64,000 nt of DNA, from assembly GCF_003234175.2 (NCBI RefSeq), contig NZ_CP126257.1:372001-436000 (forward strand), given 5' to 3'. Position numbers and translations under genes: made by a program. Position 1 is the stretch's first letter. Each line of letters opens with the position of its first letter. The stretch comes from Curtobacterium sp. MCSS17_007 (GTDB taxonomy: Bacteria; Actinomycetota; Actinomycetes; Actinomycetales; Microbacteriaceae). Positions 7,861 to 16,684 of this stretch are shown one piece after another. Under the pieces are notes generated by a model. It was not told where the DNA came from. It saw nothing but the letters and a program-made list of their open reading frames with translations, and ran no database searches.

Positions 7861-7907
7861 GACGGTCGGGAGGCGCGGGGCGGCGCCGCCACGCGCCTCC
7901 CGTCCGT
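7861..7907. repeat. GGAGGC-family palindromic element
   Basis: CGGGAGGCGCGGGGCGGC (7867-7884) is followed directly by its near-complement GCCGCCACGCGCCTCCCG (7885-7902), with one mismatch in 18. The flanks GACGGT/CCGTC extend the family resemblance. It lies between convergent genes and is a likely bidirectional terminator. Confidence 0.75.
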
Positions 7908-7927
7908 CATCCCGCTCACCGTCACTG

Positions 7928-7982
7928 CCGCGAGAGCGACAGACCGACGCGGACCGTTCAGCGCACGCTGTCGCTCTCGCGG
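7928..7982. terminator. Perfect 15-bp inverted repeat, likely bidirectional terminator
   Basis: CCGCGAGAGCGACAG, a 25-nt loop, then CTGTCGCTCTCGCGG. It lies before the end of the metallo-beta-lactamase-fold gene and after the oxidoreductase gene. The sequence is unrelated to the GGAGGC family. Confidence 0.5.
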
Positions 7983-8020
7983 TACGGTCCGAGCGCGCCG
8001 CGGCCACGCGCCGCGCGCCG

Positions 8021-8761
8021 CTACGCGGCGCCGGCCACCCGCCGGGCCTGCGCGACCGCGGCGCGGACGCCCCGGTCGAACGCAGGGCCGTGGCCGGGCA
8101 GGACGTGCCGCGCCTCGGTGTCCTCGAGGCGACCGAGCGACGCGACCGCCTCGTCGACGTCCGACGTCGCGGCCGGCGCGACCACCCGCGGGCCGATCCC
8201 GCCCGTGTACGGGTCGAAGGTGACCAGAGCGTCGCCCGCGATCAGCGCATCCCGATCGGCGAAGTGCAGCGCCACGTGCCCGTCCGTGTGTCCGGGCGTC
8301 TCGATGATCCACGGCGACCCGGGCACATCGGCGCGGGACTCCAGCGGCAGCGTGTCGTCGATCCCGTCGACGGTGGCCGCACCGGCCAGCAGCATGCGGC
8401 CCAACGGCGCGAGCCCGCCGGGGTGCACCGCGACGAAGCCGAAGCGGTTCGTCTGCGGCCGGTACGAGTACGGGTGCGCCGCCAGGTCCCGGTCGCCCGG
8501 GTGCACGAACACCGGCGTACCCCACTCCCGGTGCATCCGCGCCGCGGTGCCGACGTGGTCGAAGTGCCCGTGCGTCAGCAGCAGGCCCTCGACGCGATCG
8601 GGCGAGTACCCCAGGTCGTGCACGGCGAGCAGCAGGTGCGGCCACGCGGCGGGGAGCCCCGCGTCGACGACGAGCAGCTGGTCACCCGTCTCGACGAGGT
8701 ACGTGTTGGTGTGTGCGATCTCGAGGCGGTGGATCCCCTCGGCGACGTCCCGGAAGAGCAT
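8021..8761 (-). CDS. Metallo-beta-lactamase-fold hydrolase
   Basis: A 246-residue protein of the metallo-hydrolase superfamily, probably cytoplasmic. The zinc-binding motif THGHFDHVG (His64, His66, Asp68, His69) is intact, and further metal ligands are seen in PGHTDGHV and VLPGHGPAF. These match glyoxalase II-like and related MBL hydrolases. The substrate is unknown. The ATG was chosen because the family match starts at MLFRDVAEGIHRLEIAHTNTY; the frame stays open far upstream, but only as antisense of the neighbouring genes. The start is divergent from the gene at 8825, 63 nt away. Confidence 0.85.
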   Translation of the reverse strand: MLFRDVAEGIHRLEIAHTNTYLVETGDQLLVVDAGLPAAWPHLLLAVHDLGYSPDRVEGLLLTHGHFDHVGTAARMHREWGTPVFVHPGDRDLAAHPYSYRPQTNRFGFVAVHPGGLAPLGRMLLAGAATVDGIDDTLPLESRADVPGSPWIIETPGHTDGHVALHFADRDALIAGDALVTFDPYTGGIGPRVVAPAATSDVDEAVASLGRLEDTEARHVLPGHGPAFDRGVRAAVAQARRVAGAA

Positions 8762-8824
8762 GGCCTGCACCGTAGACCGCGGCTCCTCGGTGCGGTGCCG
8801 GGTACCGCCTGGTAGGCACGATGC

Positions 8825-9346
8825 ATGGCCAAGGACAGCATCCCCGAGCTGGAGCTCGCCAACGTGCGGACCCGCGAACGCCTGACGGACAGCGTCAGCG
8901 AGATCAGGCGGCGCTCCGACGTGCCCGCTCGCACCCGGCTCGCGGTGGCGAAGGCCCGGCAGCGCTGGCACCGTGACCCCACCCCGCTCGTGGCCATGGC
9001 GGTGACGGCTGCGACCGGCATCGCGGCGATCGTCCTCGGCACCCGCATCGGGCGGACCGACGCCGGGCACCTCGACGAGCCGGCGGCCTCGACGGCGTTC
9101 ACCGCCCTGCTGCCGTTCGGTGCCCGCGGTGCGGTCGATCCCGACCAGGCGAAGGGCGGTCGCACGGCACGGAAGGCCCGTCGGAAGGCGGCCGAGGAGG
9201 CCCTCGAGCGTGACCCGGCGCACAAGAACCGCGTGAAGCAGCGCGTCGGCATCGTCGCGGTGCAGCGGCGGGCGAACAAGAACCGGAAGCAGGCCGCGAA
9301 GCGGTCGAAGGCCGCGGCGAAGGCCGCGCTGAAGGCGAAGGGCTAG
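8825..9346 (+). CDS. Small membrane protein, DUF3618-like
   Basis: 173 residues. The N-terminal part (ELANVRTRERLTDSVSEI) resembles DUF3618 proteins, which have an amphipathic 'ERTRERL' helix followed by one membrane helix, here about residues 56-76 (PLVAMAVTAATGIAAIVLG). The C-terminal half is unusually basic and Ala/Lys-rich, ending KRSKAAAKAALKAKG, and might bind nucleic acid or acidic lipids. The next gene starts 3 nt after the stop, so the two are co-transcribed. Function unknown; the DUF assignment is from the helix pattern only. Confidence 0.6.
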   Translation: MAKDSIPELELANVRTRERLTDSVSEIRRRSDVPARTRLAVAKARQRWHRDPTPLVAMAVTAATGIAAIVLGTRIGRTDAGHLDEPAASTAFTALLPFGARGAVDPDQAKGGRTARKARRKAAEEALERDPAHKNRVKQRVGIVAVQRRANKNRKQAAKRSKAAAKAALKAKG

Positions 9347-9349
9347 ACC

Positions 9350-10411
9350 ATGGCGCGCAAGGACCACGACCTGCAGCACGACATGCAGCACAAGCCGGCG
9401 CCGGACGACCCCCGGAAGCCGGACAGCCCCACCGACCTGACGAAGCCCTCGTTCACGTACACGCTGAAGAAGACACTCCGCGAGTTCACCGGTGACCAGT
9501 GCACCGACCTCGCGGCGAGCCTGACGTACTACACGGTGCTCGCGCTCTTCCCCGGGCTGCTGGCGGTCGTCTCGATCCTCGGTCTGGTGTCCAACCCGAA
9601 GGACACCATCGACACCCTGCTCGACGTCGTCACGAACGTCGGTGGCGGGCAGGTCGCCGAGCTCCTGCGCGACCCGGTCGAGGGACTCGTCCGCTCGCCC
9701 GCGGCCCCGATCACGTTCATCGTCGGTGTGCTCGGTGCCCTCTGGTCGGCCTCCGGGTACGTCGGCGCGTTCGGTCGCGCGATGAACCGCATCTACAACG
9801 TCCGCGAGGGCCGACCGATCTGGAAGCTCCGTCCGACCATGCTCGGCGTGACGGTCTTCACCGTGGTGCTGCTCGTCATCGGCCTGCTCGTGCTCGTCTC
9901 GGGCCCGCTCGCCCGGGCGTTCGGCGACGTGATCGGCCTCGGCGACGCCGCTGCGCTCGTGGTCTCGATCGTGCAGTGGCCGATCCTGCTCGTCATCATG
10001 GTCGCCGTCGTCGCGGTCCTGTACTACTGGGCGCCGAACATCCGGCAGTCGAAGTTCAAGTGGGTCAGCGGTGGTGCCATCGTCGCGATCGTGATCTGGA
10101 TCATCGCGAGCGTCGGCTTCGGGTTCTACGTCGGCAACTTCTCGAACTACAACGCGACGTACGGCTCCCTCGGTGGCGTGATCGTGTTCCTGCTGTGGAT
10201 CTGGATCACGAACAACGCGCTGCTCTTCGGTGCGGAGTTCGACGCGGAGCTCGAGCGCGGTCGCCAGCTGCAGGCCGGCATCCGGGCCGAGGAGGACATC
10301 CAGCTCCCCGAGCGCGACACACGCCAGATCGAGAAGCAGGACGAGAAGCACGCGCAGGACGTGCTCGAGGGGATCAAGATCCGCGAGAGCGCCGGGCGCA
10401 CGAAGGACTGA
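9350..10411 (+). CDS. YihY/BrkB-type inner membrane protein
   Basis: A 353-residue membrane protein with about six helices. It shows the hallmark start of the family: helix, then DLAASLTYYTVLALFPGLLAV, which corresponds to 'A.a.aYy...sLFPlll'. Later parts, ATYGSLGGVIVFLLWIWITN and NNALLFGAEFDAELER, are also diagnostic. The family was once annotated as ribonuclease BN by mistake. Its role is unknown, with envelope or transport functions suggested. Translation probably couples with the preceding gene. Confidence 0.88.
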   Translation: MARKDHDLQHDMQHKPAPDDPRKPDSPTDLTKPSFTYTLKKTLREFTGDQCTDLAASLTYYTVLALFPGLLAVVSILGLVSNPKDTIDTLLDVVTNVGGGQVAELLRDPVEGLVRSPAAPITFIVGVLGALWSASGYVGAFGRAMNRIYNVREGRPIWKLRPTMLGVTVFTVVLLVIGLLVLVSGPLARAFGDVIGLGDAAALVVSIVQWPILLVIMVAVVAVLYYWAPNIRQSKFKWVSGGAIVAIVIWIIASVGFGFYVGNFSNYNATYGSLGGVIVFLLWIWITNNALLFGAEFDAELERGRQLQAGIRAEEDIQLPERDTRQIEKQDEKHAQDVLEGIKIRESAGRTKD

Positions 10412-10435
10412 GCAGCTCCTGCACAGCAGCCGCGG

Positions 10436-10473
10436 CCGGCACCGCCCTCCACGGCCTGGAGGCGCGGTGCCGG
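10436..10473. terminator. GGAGGC-family hairpin after the YihY gene
   Basis: CCGGCACCGCCCTCCA pairs with TGGAGGCGCGGTGCCGG with one bulged base and a 5-nt loop (CGGCC). It begins 24 nt after the stop codon. The right half carries ACGGCCTGGAGGC, 13 of the 14 nt of the repeat core. Confidence 0.65.
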
Positions 10474-10491
10474 TCCGTCACGCCCGCTCCG

Positions 10492-10497
10492 TAGGGT
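10492..10497 (+). promoter_or_regulatory. -10 box of a probable leaderless promoter for the SDR gene
   Basis: TAGGGT ends 7 nt before the ATG of the short-chain dehydrogenase gene, so the transcript would start at or next to the start codon. GGGAGG also precedes the ATG, but with only 1 nt spacing. Confidence 0.45.
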
Positions 10498-10504
10498 GGG
10501 AGGC

Positions 10505-11203
10505 ATGACCGACACCGCACCCGCCGCCGACCGTCCGACCGCCCTCGTCACCGGGGCCACCCGCGGGATCGGTCGGGCGATCGCGCTGGACCTCGGCCGG
10601 ACGCACCACGTCCTGGTCGGCGGCCGCAAGGCGGCGGCCGTCGACGAGCTCGTCGCAGCGCTGCCGAGTGCGGCGCCCTTCGTCGGCGACCTCGGCGCCG
10701 GCGACGTGCCGGAACTGCCGGAGTCGCTCGACGTCCTCGTGCACAGCGCGGGCGTCGAGCAGGGCACGCGCATCGCCGACACTACGCGCGACGTCTGGGA
10801 GCAGGTGTTCGCCACGAACGTCTTCGCGGTCGCCGAGCTGACCCGGCTGGCGCTCCCCGCGCTCCGGGCCGCTCGGGGCATCGTCGTGCCGATCAACAGC
10901 GGCTCGGGCTTCACCGCGGGCCCCGGCGGCGGGGTGTACGCGGCGTCGAAGTTCGCGCTCCGGGCCTTCGCCGACGCCCTGCGCGAAGAGGAGCGGGCGA
11001 ACGGCGTCCGGGTGTCGAGCGTGCACCCGGGGCGGACCGACTCGGACATGCAGCGTGCCCTGACCGAGAAGCTCGGCGAGGACTACGACACCGCCTACTA
11101 CCTGGCGCCCGAGGACGTCGCCGCCGCCGTCCGGACCGTCGTCGACCTGCCGGAGCGCGGCACGATCGAGTCGCTCGCGATCCGGCCGACCCGGAAGCGG
11201 TAG
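10505..11203 (+). CDS. Short-chain dehydrogenase/reductase
   Basis: A 232-residue classical SDR with the cofactor motif TGATRGIG (16-23), HSAGV in place of the usual NNAG, and the catalytic YAASK (Tyr145, Lys149). The acidic-free Rossmann turn (GGRKAAAVDELV) hints at NADP(H) preference. Substrate unknown. It converges on the ABC-F gene, and both stop codons lie inside one short palindrome. A GTG at 10496 is a possible alternative start, but ATG with a leaderless -10 box is preferred. Confidence 0.88.
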   Translation: MTDTAPAADRPTALVTGATRGIGRAIALDLGRTHHVLVGGRKAAAVDELVAALPSAAPFVGDLGAGDVPELPESLDVLVHSAGVEQGTRIADTTRDVWEQVFATNVFAVAELTRLALPALRAARGIVVPINSGSGFTAGPGGGVYAASKFALRAFADALREEERANGVRVSSVHPGRTDSDMQRALTEKLGEDYDTAYYLAPEDVAAAVRTVVDLPERGTIESLAIRPTRKR

Positions 11204-11217
11204 GCCGGGCCTACCGC
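11197..11217. terminator. Palindrome spanning the stop codons of two convergent genes
   Basis: GCGGTAGGCC, one G, GGCCTACCGC. The SDR stop TAG is in the left arm and the ABC-F stop (TAG on the minus strand) is in the right arm. It is too tight a loop for a good hairpin as written, but inner bases can open. The gap between the stops is 7 nt. Confidence 0.4.
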
Positions 11218-12785
11218 AGCTCGATCCGCCCGGTCAGGTCGAGGCGCGCGAGGAACGTCTCGTCGTGACTGACGACGACGAGGGCGCCGCGGTACGCCCT
11301 GAGCGCGTCGACGAGCTGGTCGACGCTCGTCAGGTCGAGGTCGTTCGTCGGCTCGTCGAGCACGAGCAGCTGCGGCGGCGGGTCGGCCAGCACGAGGGCG
11401 GCCAGCGCGACCCGGAAGCGCTCGCCGCCCGACAGCGACCGCACCGGTCGGCCGACGGTGTCCCCGCGGACGAGCAGCCGTGCCAACTGGTTCCGGAGCT
11501 CCCTGTCGGGTACGTGGGGTGCGTCCCGCCGGACGTTCGCCAGGACGGTGGCGTCGTCGTCCAGCGCGTCCCGCCGTTGCTCCAGGTACCCGATCCGGTC
11601 GACGTGCGGGACTGCCGAGGTCTCCGGCAGCGGGTGTTCACGAGCGCCCGGCGCGCCGACGAGTTGGTCGAGGAGCGTCGTCTTGCCGACGCCGTTGTCC
11701 CCGGTCACCGCCAGGCGTTCCGGCCCCTGGACGACGGTGTCCCGTCCACGGACGGTGATCGTCGCGATCCGCCTCGACCCGCGGACGTCCGGGTCGGGCA
11801 GCGCGACGTGCAGGGTCTCGTCGTCGCGGAGCCGCAGCTCGGCTTCGCGGACGGCCGACAGTGCCTGCGCCTCGGCCGTACCGTGCGCCGTGCGGAGCCG
11901 ACCGGCGGTCTCCTGCGCCTGCTTCCGCTGCTCGTTCGCCAGGATCTTCGGCATCGAGCGGCCCGCCTTCTCACCCGCCTTCGCCCGGCGCGCGATCGTC
12001 GTCTCGGCCTCGATGCGCTGCCGCTGCTCGGCCCGGTGGCGCTGCTCGGCCACCCGGACCTCGCGCTCCACGGCTGCCTGCTGCACGGCGAGTTGCTCCT
12101 CGTACGCGCTGAACGTCCCGCCGAACACCGTCGCTGATCCGCTGCGGAGCTCGACGGTCTCGTCGACGTGCTCGAGCAGCTCCCGGTCGTGGCTCACGAC
12201 GACGAGGGTGCCGCTCCACCCGTCGACCAGGTCGAGCAGGGCGGCACGGGCACGGCGGTCGAGGTTGTTCGTCGGCTCGTCGAGCAGCGCGATCGGACGG
12301 CCTCGCAGCCGGATGCCGGCGACCGCCGTCAGGACCGCCTGCCCGCCGGACAGTGTCGTGACGGGCCGGTCGAGGTCGGTACCGTCGAGCCCCGGGACGC
12401 CTGCGAGCGCGGCGGCGGCGCGCTCCTCGACGTCCCAGTCGTCGCCGATCGCGTCGAAGTGCTCCTCCGAGGCGTCCCCGTCGAGGACCGCGCGGAGCGC
12501 CGTCAGCGCCGGACCCACCCCGAGCAGGTCCGCCACGGTGTCCTCGGGACGGGCGTGCAGGCGCTGGGGCAGATGGTCCACCGGGCCGGTCGTGGTGACC
12601 GAGCCGGACGTGGGGTGGAGCTGGCCGGTGACGAGCCGGACCAGCGTGGACTTGCCGGCGCCGTTCCTCCCGACCAGGCCGGTGCGGCCGCGGCCGAACG
12701 CAGTGGTGAGGTGGTCGAGCGCGACGGAGCCGTCGGGCCAGGTGAAGGTGAGGTCGTGCAGGACGACGGACGGTGCTGCGGGCAT
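11211..12785 (-). CDS. ABC-F family ATPase
   Basis: 524 residues with two ABC cassettes on one chain and no membrane domain, which is the ABC-F layout. The first cassette has GRNGAGKS, LSGGQ and LDEPTNNLD; the second has GDNGVGKT, LSGGERFRVALA and LDEPTNDLD. A charged alpha-helical linker (residues about 225-320, Arg/Glu/Ala-rich) separates them, as in the P-site tRNA interaction motif. ABC-F proteins act on the ribosome, either as translation factors or as antibiotic-resistance factors. The subfamily cannot be fixed here. GGGAGG upstream of the ATG resembles half of the dispersed repeat. Confidence 0.92.
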   Translation of the reverse strand: MPAAPSVVLHDLTFTWPDGSVALDHLTTAFGRGRTGLVGRNGAGKSTLVRLVTGQLHPTSGSVTTTGPVDHLPQRLHARPEDTVADLLGVGPALTALRAVLDGDASEEHFDAIGDDWDVEERAAAALAGVPGLDGTDLDRPVTTLSGGQAVLTAVAGIRLRGRPIALLDEPTNNLDRRARAALLDLVDGWSGTLVVVSHDRELLEHVDETVELRSGSATVFGGTFSAYEEQLAVQQAAVEREVRVAEQRHRAEQRQRIEAETTIARRAKAGEKAGRSMPKILANEQRKQAQETAGRLRTAHGTAEAQALSAVREAELRLRDDETLHVALPDPDVRGSRRIATITVRGRDTVVQGPERLAVTGDNGVGKTTLLDQLVGAPGAREHPLPETSAVPHVDRIGYLEQRRDALDDDATVLANVRRDAPHVPDRELRNQLARLLVRGDTVGRPVRSLSGGERFRVALAALVLADPPPQLLVLDEPTNDLDLTSVDQLVDALRAYRGALVVVSHDETFLARLDLTGRIELR

Positions 12786-13063
12786 GGGGGTGCCTCCCGG
12801 ATCGTGAGCTGGGCGCACGACACCGGATCCGCGGCGACCGGAGGGGTCGGCGGCGCGGACGCGCCCGACGGGGCGCGACGATCACGGTGTCAGCGCGAGG
12901 ACTGCGCGGTACCGGTGATCGACTGCACGGCTGCTCGTTCCGTCGGGGACCCCCGTGTCCGCCACCCGTGCTGCCGGTCGGTCTCCCGCCCCGGCTGCCC
13001 CGCGTGACGACGAGGTGTCACCCACCGTACCTGTTCCGGGGCGGGAGGTGACAGGCTGGGTGC
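12786..13063. other. 278-nt divergent intergenic region
   Basis: It lies between the starts of the ABC-F and DUF3151 genes. I see no gene. Close to the DUF3151 gene, CAGGCT sits 6 nt before the ATG and may be a leaderless -10 box. On the ABC-F side no clear -10 box was found. ABC-F genes with long leaders are sometimes controlled by attenuation, but no leader peptide was recognised. Confidence 0.4.
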
Positions 13064-13489
13064 ATGCCGGAGAACCTGCTGCCGAACCCGACCGCGAACC
13101 CCGCCACCCTGCTGCCGGAGGAACCGGAGGTGACCGCCGCGCTCGCCGCCGACGCCCCCGTCTCGAGCGTCGTCGTGTCGCACCCGTCGTCGAGCCTGGC
13201 GTGGGCGCTCCTCGCCGACGAAGCCTGGGAGCGCGGTGCGACCCTGGAGTCCTACGCCTACGCCCGCGTGGGGTACCACCGCGGCCTCGACGCCCTGCGC
13301 AAGGCCGGCTGGCGCGGTGCCGGGCCGGTGCCGTGGTCGCACGAGCCGAACCGTGGCGTGCTCCGGGCGTTGTTCGCCCTGCGCCGCGCGGCCGAGGCGA
13401 TCGACGAGCCGGGCGAGCCCGAGCGCCTGACCGAGTTCCTCGACGCGTCCGACCCGGAGGCGCTGCGCGCCCTCACAGCGGGGGAGTAG
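13064..13489 (+). CDS. DUF3151 family protein
   Basis: 141 residues, soluble, matching the actinobacterial DUF3151 family. It begins MPENLLPNPT.TLLPEEPEV, has the central SSLAWALLADEAW, YAYARVGYHRGLDALR and the late GPVPWSHEPNRG. The fold resembles a TPR-like helical protein. No function is established. It is monocistronic and converges with lacZ across a long inverted repeat. The ATG is 6 nt after a CAGGCT box with no Shine-Dalgarno sequence. Confidence 0.88.
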   Translation: MPENLLPNPTANPATLLPEEPEVTAALAADAPVSSVVVSHPSSSLAWALLADEAWERGATLESYAYARVGYHRGLDALRKAGWRGAGPVPWSHEPNRGVLRALFALRRAAEAIDEPGEPERLTEFLDASDPEALRALTAGE

Positions 13490-13515
13490 CGCGGGCGGGC
13501 GGCTGCCGCGGCTGC

Positions 13516-13578
13516 CGAACCACGAATCCGACATCGAACCAGGCCCGAGGGCTGGTTCGATGTCGGATCCGTGGTTCG
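13516..13578. terminator. 26-bp inverted repeat between convergent genes
   Basis: Two 26-nt arms (13516-13541 and 13553-13578) match at 25 of 26 positions. They start CGAACCACG and end ATCGAACCA, and the loop continues as GCCC/GGGC. It lies 27 nt after the DUF3151 stop and 29 nt after the lacZ stop on the other strand. It is a strong bidirectional terminator candidate, or a structured repeat of its own class. Confidence 0.7.
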
Positions 13579-13606
13579 ACTCGACCGCGCGCGCCCGCGC
13601 GCCCCG

Positions 13607-16600
13607 CTACCCGAGCACCACGCTCCACGAGAACGCCTGCGGCCACAGCTGGTGCTCCGGCAGCACGTCGAGGCCGCACGCCCGCGACCCCAGCCCGTGC
13701 TGCGCCGCGTCGAGGTACAGGTACGCGTGCTCCGGCGTCGGCAGCTCGTACGGGTGCATCGCGCGCCCGAGCTCCTGCGCGGTCCACGGCGAGAGCGTGA
13801 AGCCCGCCCGGTGCGCCCCGACGGTCGACACCGTGAACGGCCCGACCGACAGCGTCCGCAGCCCGGGCCGGTGCCCGGTCTCCTGCGGCATCGAGTAGTC
13901 GACCGTCAGCGCACGCACCGGAGCGCTGAAGCGTCCGACGCGGGCCGCGTGCGACGAGTCCGCGTACGACTCCGCCGGTCCGGTCCCGAACCACGAGGCA
14001 TCGGTGTCGAGCACCGACGCCGGCAGGTCGAACCGCACGCCGATCCGCGGCCAGGTCACGTCCCACGCCCCGAACGGCACGGCGTCGGTCTGCAGCAGCA
14101 GCCCGTCGTCGGTCAGCGTCCAGCGGTGCGTCACGTCGACGCCCCATCCACTGTTCGCCGCCGCCACGCGGACGCGCTGCTCCAGCCCGTGGTCGGTCCG
14201 TGACACCGACACGAGCCGGTGCGTCAGCCGGTCGAGCCCACGCTCGCGCCAGCGGACCGCCGACGCGGGGGCGTCGGGTTCACCGACGCCCTTCGTCAGC
14301 ACCGGATCGGCCGTCTCGTAGCCGCCCTGCGAGGCCAGGCTGTCGTTGTCCGTCGGCGCCCGCCACAGCTCGAGCCGCGGCCCGGCCACCTCGTGCCCCT
14401 TCCAGGACACCAGGTCGCCACGGGCGGTGAAGGTCCCCTCGCCGAGACGGTCGCCGTCCCAGCCCTGCCGGGAGGCCCTGGGCACCTCCGCCTCGCGGCT
14501 CGCCACGAGCCGCTGCGTGCGTGCGACGACGTGGCCGGTGTCCGCCCAGGCCGTCGGCCCCGCCAGCTCCGCCGTCACGTCGAACCACAGCTCGTCGCCA
14601 GGCGCCAGGGACGCGGTGTCCGCGGCGGCCGCGAGGACCTCGTCGGGCACCGGGACGGTCGCCGACTGCCGCGCGGCGACGACTCCGGGGGTGAGGCGGC
14701 CGCCGGCCTCCTCGACGCCGTTCCGCGACAGGGTCCATCGGAAGCGCAGCCCCGCGGTCGAGGCCGAGTGGTACCGGTTCTCGACGAGCACGGTGGTGTC
14801 CGACACCGAGAACCGGACCGGGGCGACGACGGCCGCGAACTCCGCGAGACCGGGGGTCGGGGTGTCGTCGGGCAGCACGAGGCCGTCCAGCACGAAGTTG
14901 CCGTCGTGCACGACCTCGCCGAAGTCGCCGCCGTAGGCGTAGTAGTCCGCACCCGACGCCGTCTGCGCCAGCAGCCCGTGGTCGCGCCACTCCCACACGA
15001 ACCCGCCGTGCAGGCGCGGGTACTTGTCGACCAGGTCCTCGTACTCCTGGATCTGGCCCGGACCGTTGCCCATCGCGTGGACGTACTCGCAGTGCAGGAA
15101 CGGCTTCGACCGCTGCCGTGCGGCCTCGGCCGGACCGCACCCGAGCAGCGGGGTCTCCGGGCCGCCGCCGATCGACTCGGTCTCCTGCAGCGTCGGGTAC
15201 ATCCGCGAGTACACGTCCGTGTAGGCGCCGGTGTAGTCGCCCTCGTAGTGCACGGGGCGCTCGTCGTCGCGGTCGTGCACCCACTGCGACATCGCGGCGA
15301 GGTTCCGCCCGGTGCCGGACTCGTTGCCGAGCGACCACATCACGATCGACGCGTGGTTCTTGTCGCGCTCGACCGTCCGGGCGATCCGGTCCAGGTACGC
15401 CTCGCGCCAGGCCGGGTCGTCCGAGGGGTTCCCGACCCAGTCGGTGAACAGGAAGCCGTGGGTCTCGAGGTCGCACTCCAGGACCACCCAGAACCCGAGC
15501 TCGTCGGCCAGGTCGAGCACGCGCGGGTGCGGCGGGTAGTGCGAGGTGCGGATCGCGTTGACGTTGTTGCGCTTCATGAGCGCCATGTCCGCTCGTGCGT
15601 GCTCCTCGTCGAAGACGCGGCCCCGCACGGGGTGCGTCTCGTGCCGGTTCACGCCGTGGAACACCACGCGCTCGCCGTTGACCAGGAACCGGTCGCCCTC
15701 GATCGAGACCGTGCGGAAGCCGAGGCGCAGCGAGACGGTCTCGCCGCCCGCACGGCCGCCGGCATCCGTACCGGTCGCGAGCGTGGCGTCGTACAGCTTC
15801 GGCACCTCGGCGCTCCACGGCTCGACGCCCTCGAGGGTGATCGGCGCCACCTCGTCGGCCGAGGCCCACGTCACGTCGACACCGAGGCCGGGCACCCGGA
15901 AGCGCACCGGGAACGCGGCGTCGAGCGTGGGGAACGTGATCGTCCCGGTACCGGTCTCCGGCCGGCCCGACGCAGCGGTGCCGGCGGTCGCGGCGTCACC
16001 GAGGGTCGAGGTCCAGCCAGCCCGGACGAACACGTCGTCGATCGCTGCGGTCGGCCGCGCGAGCAGCGTGACGCTCCGGAAGATGCCGGGCAGCCACCAC
16101 TGGTCCTGGTCCTCGAGGTACGAGGCCGCGGACCACTGGTGCACCCGGACGAGCAGCTCGTTCGTGCCCGGGACGAGCAGCGAGGTCACGTCGAACTCGG
16201 TCGCGAGCCTCGATCCGGTCGACCAGCCGACGAGGGACCCGTTCAGCCACACCCGGAAGTGCGACTCCACGCCGTCGAAGCGCAGCAGCACGCGGGCCGC
16301 CGCATCGAAGGTCGCGGGGACCTCGAACGTGCGGCGGTGGTCGCCCGTCGGGTTCTCCTCCGGCGGGTGCGGCGGGTCGATCGGGAACGGGTACTGCAGG
16401 TTCGTGTAGCTCGGCGCGCCGTGACCGTGCAGGACCCAGTGCGACGGCACGGGGAGGCTGCCCCACTCCGCCTCCGACCCCGGCACCGGGACGTCCGCGA
16501 CCGGCGACCACCGGAAGTCCCACTCCCCGTCGAGTGACAGGGAGGGAGCGTCCGTGTGGAGCCAGGCCCTCGGCGCGAGCCGGGTGTCCGAACCCGGTGC

Positions 16601-16684
16601 GGTCGAGGCCAGCGCGCCGAGCGCATCGCGCTCGTCCGGCGCGGCCGTGGCCGAGGTGGAGGGGGAGTGAGCAGCGATGGTCAA
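13607..16684 (-). CDS. lacZ: Beta-galactosidase, GH2 (LacZ type)
   Basis: 1,025 residues, as in classical LacZ. It hydrolyses terminal beta-D-galactosides such as lactose. The GH2 jelly-roll, Ig-like, TIM-barrel and C-terminal small-chain domains are all represented. The acid/base is Glu455 in LGNESGTGR and the nucleophile Glu533 in HCEYVHAMGNGPG. The start is TTG in TTGA, overlapping the stop of the upstream permease, which makes translational coupling likely; upstream readings in this frame only repeat the permease gene in another frame. No signal peptide, so cytoplasmic. Last gene of an ABC transporter operon whose substrate is therefore probably lactose or a galactoside. Confidence 0.93.
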   Translation of the reverse strand: MTIAAHSPSTSATAAPDERDALGALASTAPGSDTRLAPRAWLHTDAPSLSLDGEWDFRWSPVADVPVPGSEAEWGSLPVPSHWVLHGHGAPSYTNLQYPFPIDPPHPPEENPTGDHRRTFEVPATFDAAARVLLRFDGVESHFRVWLNGSLVGWSTGSRLATEFDVTSLLVPGTNELLVRVHQWSAASYLEDQDQWWLPGIFRSVTLLARPTAAIDDVFVRAGWTSTLGDAATAGTAASGRPETGTGTITFPTLDAAFPVRFRVPGLGVDVTWASADEVAPITLEGVEPWSAEVPKLYDATLATGTDAGGRAGGETVSLRLGFRTVSIEGDRFLVNGERVVFHGVNRHETHPVRGRVFDEEHARADMALMKRNNVNAIRTSHYPPHPRVLDLADELGFWVVLECDLETHGFLFTDWVGNPSDDPAWREAYLDRIARTVERDKNHASIVMWSLGNESGTGRNLAAMSQWVHDRDDERPVHYEGDYTGAYTDVYSRMYPTLQETESIGGGPETPLLGCGPAEAARQRSKPFLHCEYVHAMGNGPGQIQEYEDLVDKYPRLHGGFVWEWRDHGLLAQTASGADYYAYGGDFGEVVHDGNFVLDGLVLPDDTPTPGLAEFAAVVAPVRFSVSDTTVLVENRYHSASTAGLRFRWTLSRNGVEEAGGRLTPGVVAARQSATVPVPDEVLAAAADTASLAPGDELWFDVTAELAGPTAWADTGHVVARTQRLVASREAEVPRASRQGWDGDRLGEGTFTARGDLVSWKGHEVAGPRLELWRAPTDNDSLASQGGYETADPVLTKGVGEPDAPASAVRWRERGLDRLTHRLVSVSRTDHGLEQRVRVAAANSGWGVDVTHRWTLTDDGLLLQTDAVPFGAWDVTWPRIGVRFDLPASVLDTDASWFGTGPAESYADSSHAARVGRFSAPVRALTVDYSMPQETGHRPGLRTLSVGPFTVSTVGAHRAGFTLSPWTAQELGRAMHPYELPTPEHAYLYLDAAQHGLGSRACGLDVLPEHQLWPQAFSWSVVLG

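Larger units (their letters stand above)
7694..8020. other. 327-nt convergent intergenic region with two inverted repeats
   Basis: No gene is visible here between two convergent genes. The first half is unremarkable GC-rich sequence, with a loose inverted pair CCTGGT/ACCAGG. The second half holds a GGAGGC-family element (7861-7907) and an unrelated perfect 15-bp inverted repeat (7928-7982). Together they probably terminate transcription from both sides. Confidence 0.6.

Noticed and set aside
8762-10351. Upstream extension of the metallo-beta-lactamase-fold gene on the - strand
   Set aside because: The open frame runs antisense through the DUF3618-like and YihY genes. The family match begins at the ATG at 8761.
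12955-13800. Open frame on the + strand from the ABC-F/DUF3151 gap through the convergent region
   Set aside because: Runs over the DUF3151 gene in another frame; composition is that of a shadow.
14219-16537. Very long open frame on the + strand opposite lacZ
   Set aside because: It is the antisense shadow of a high-GC gene. The product is Arg/Val/Gly-rich without domains, while the minus-strand frame has full GH2 motifs.
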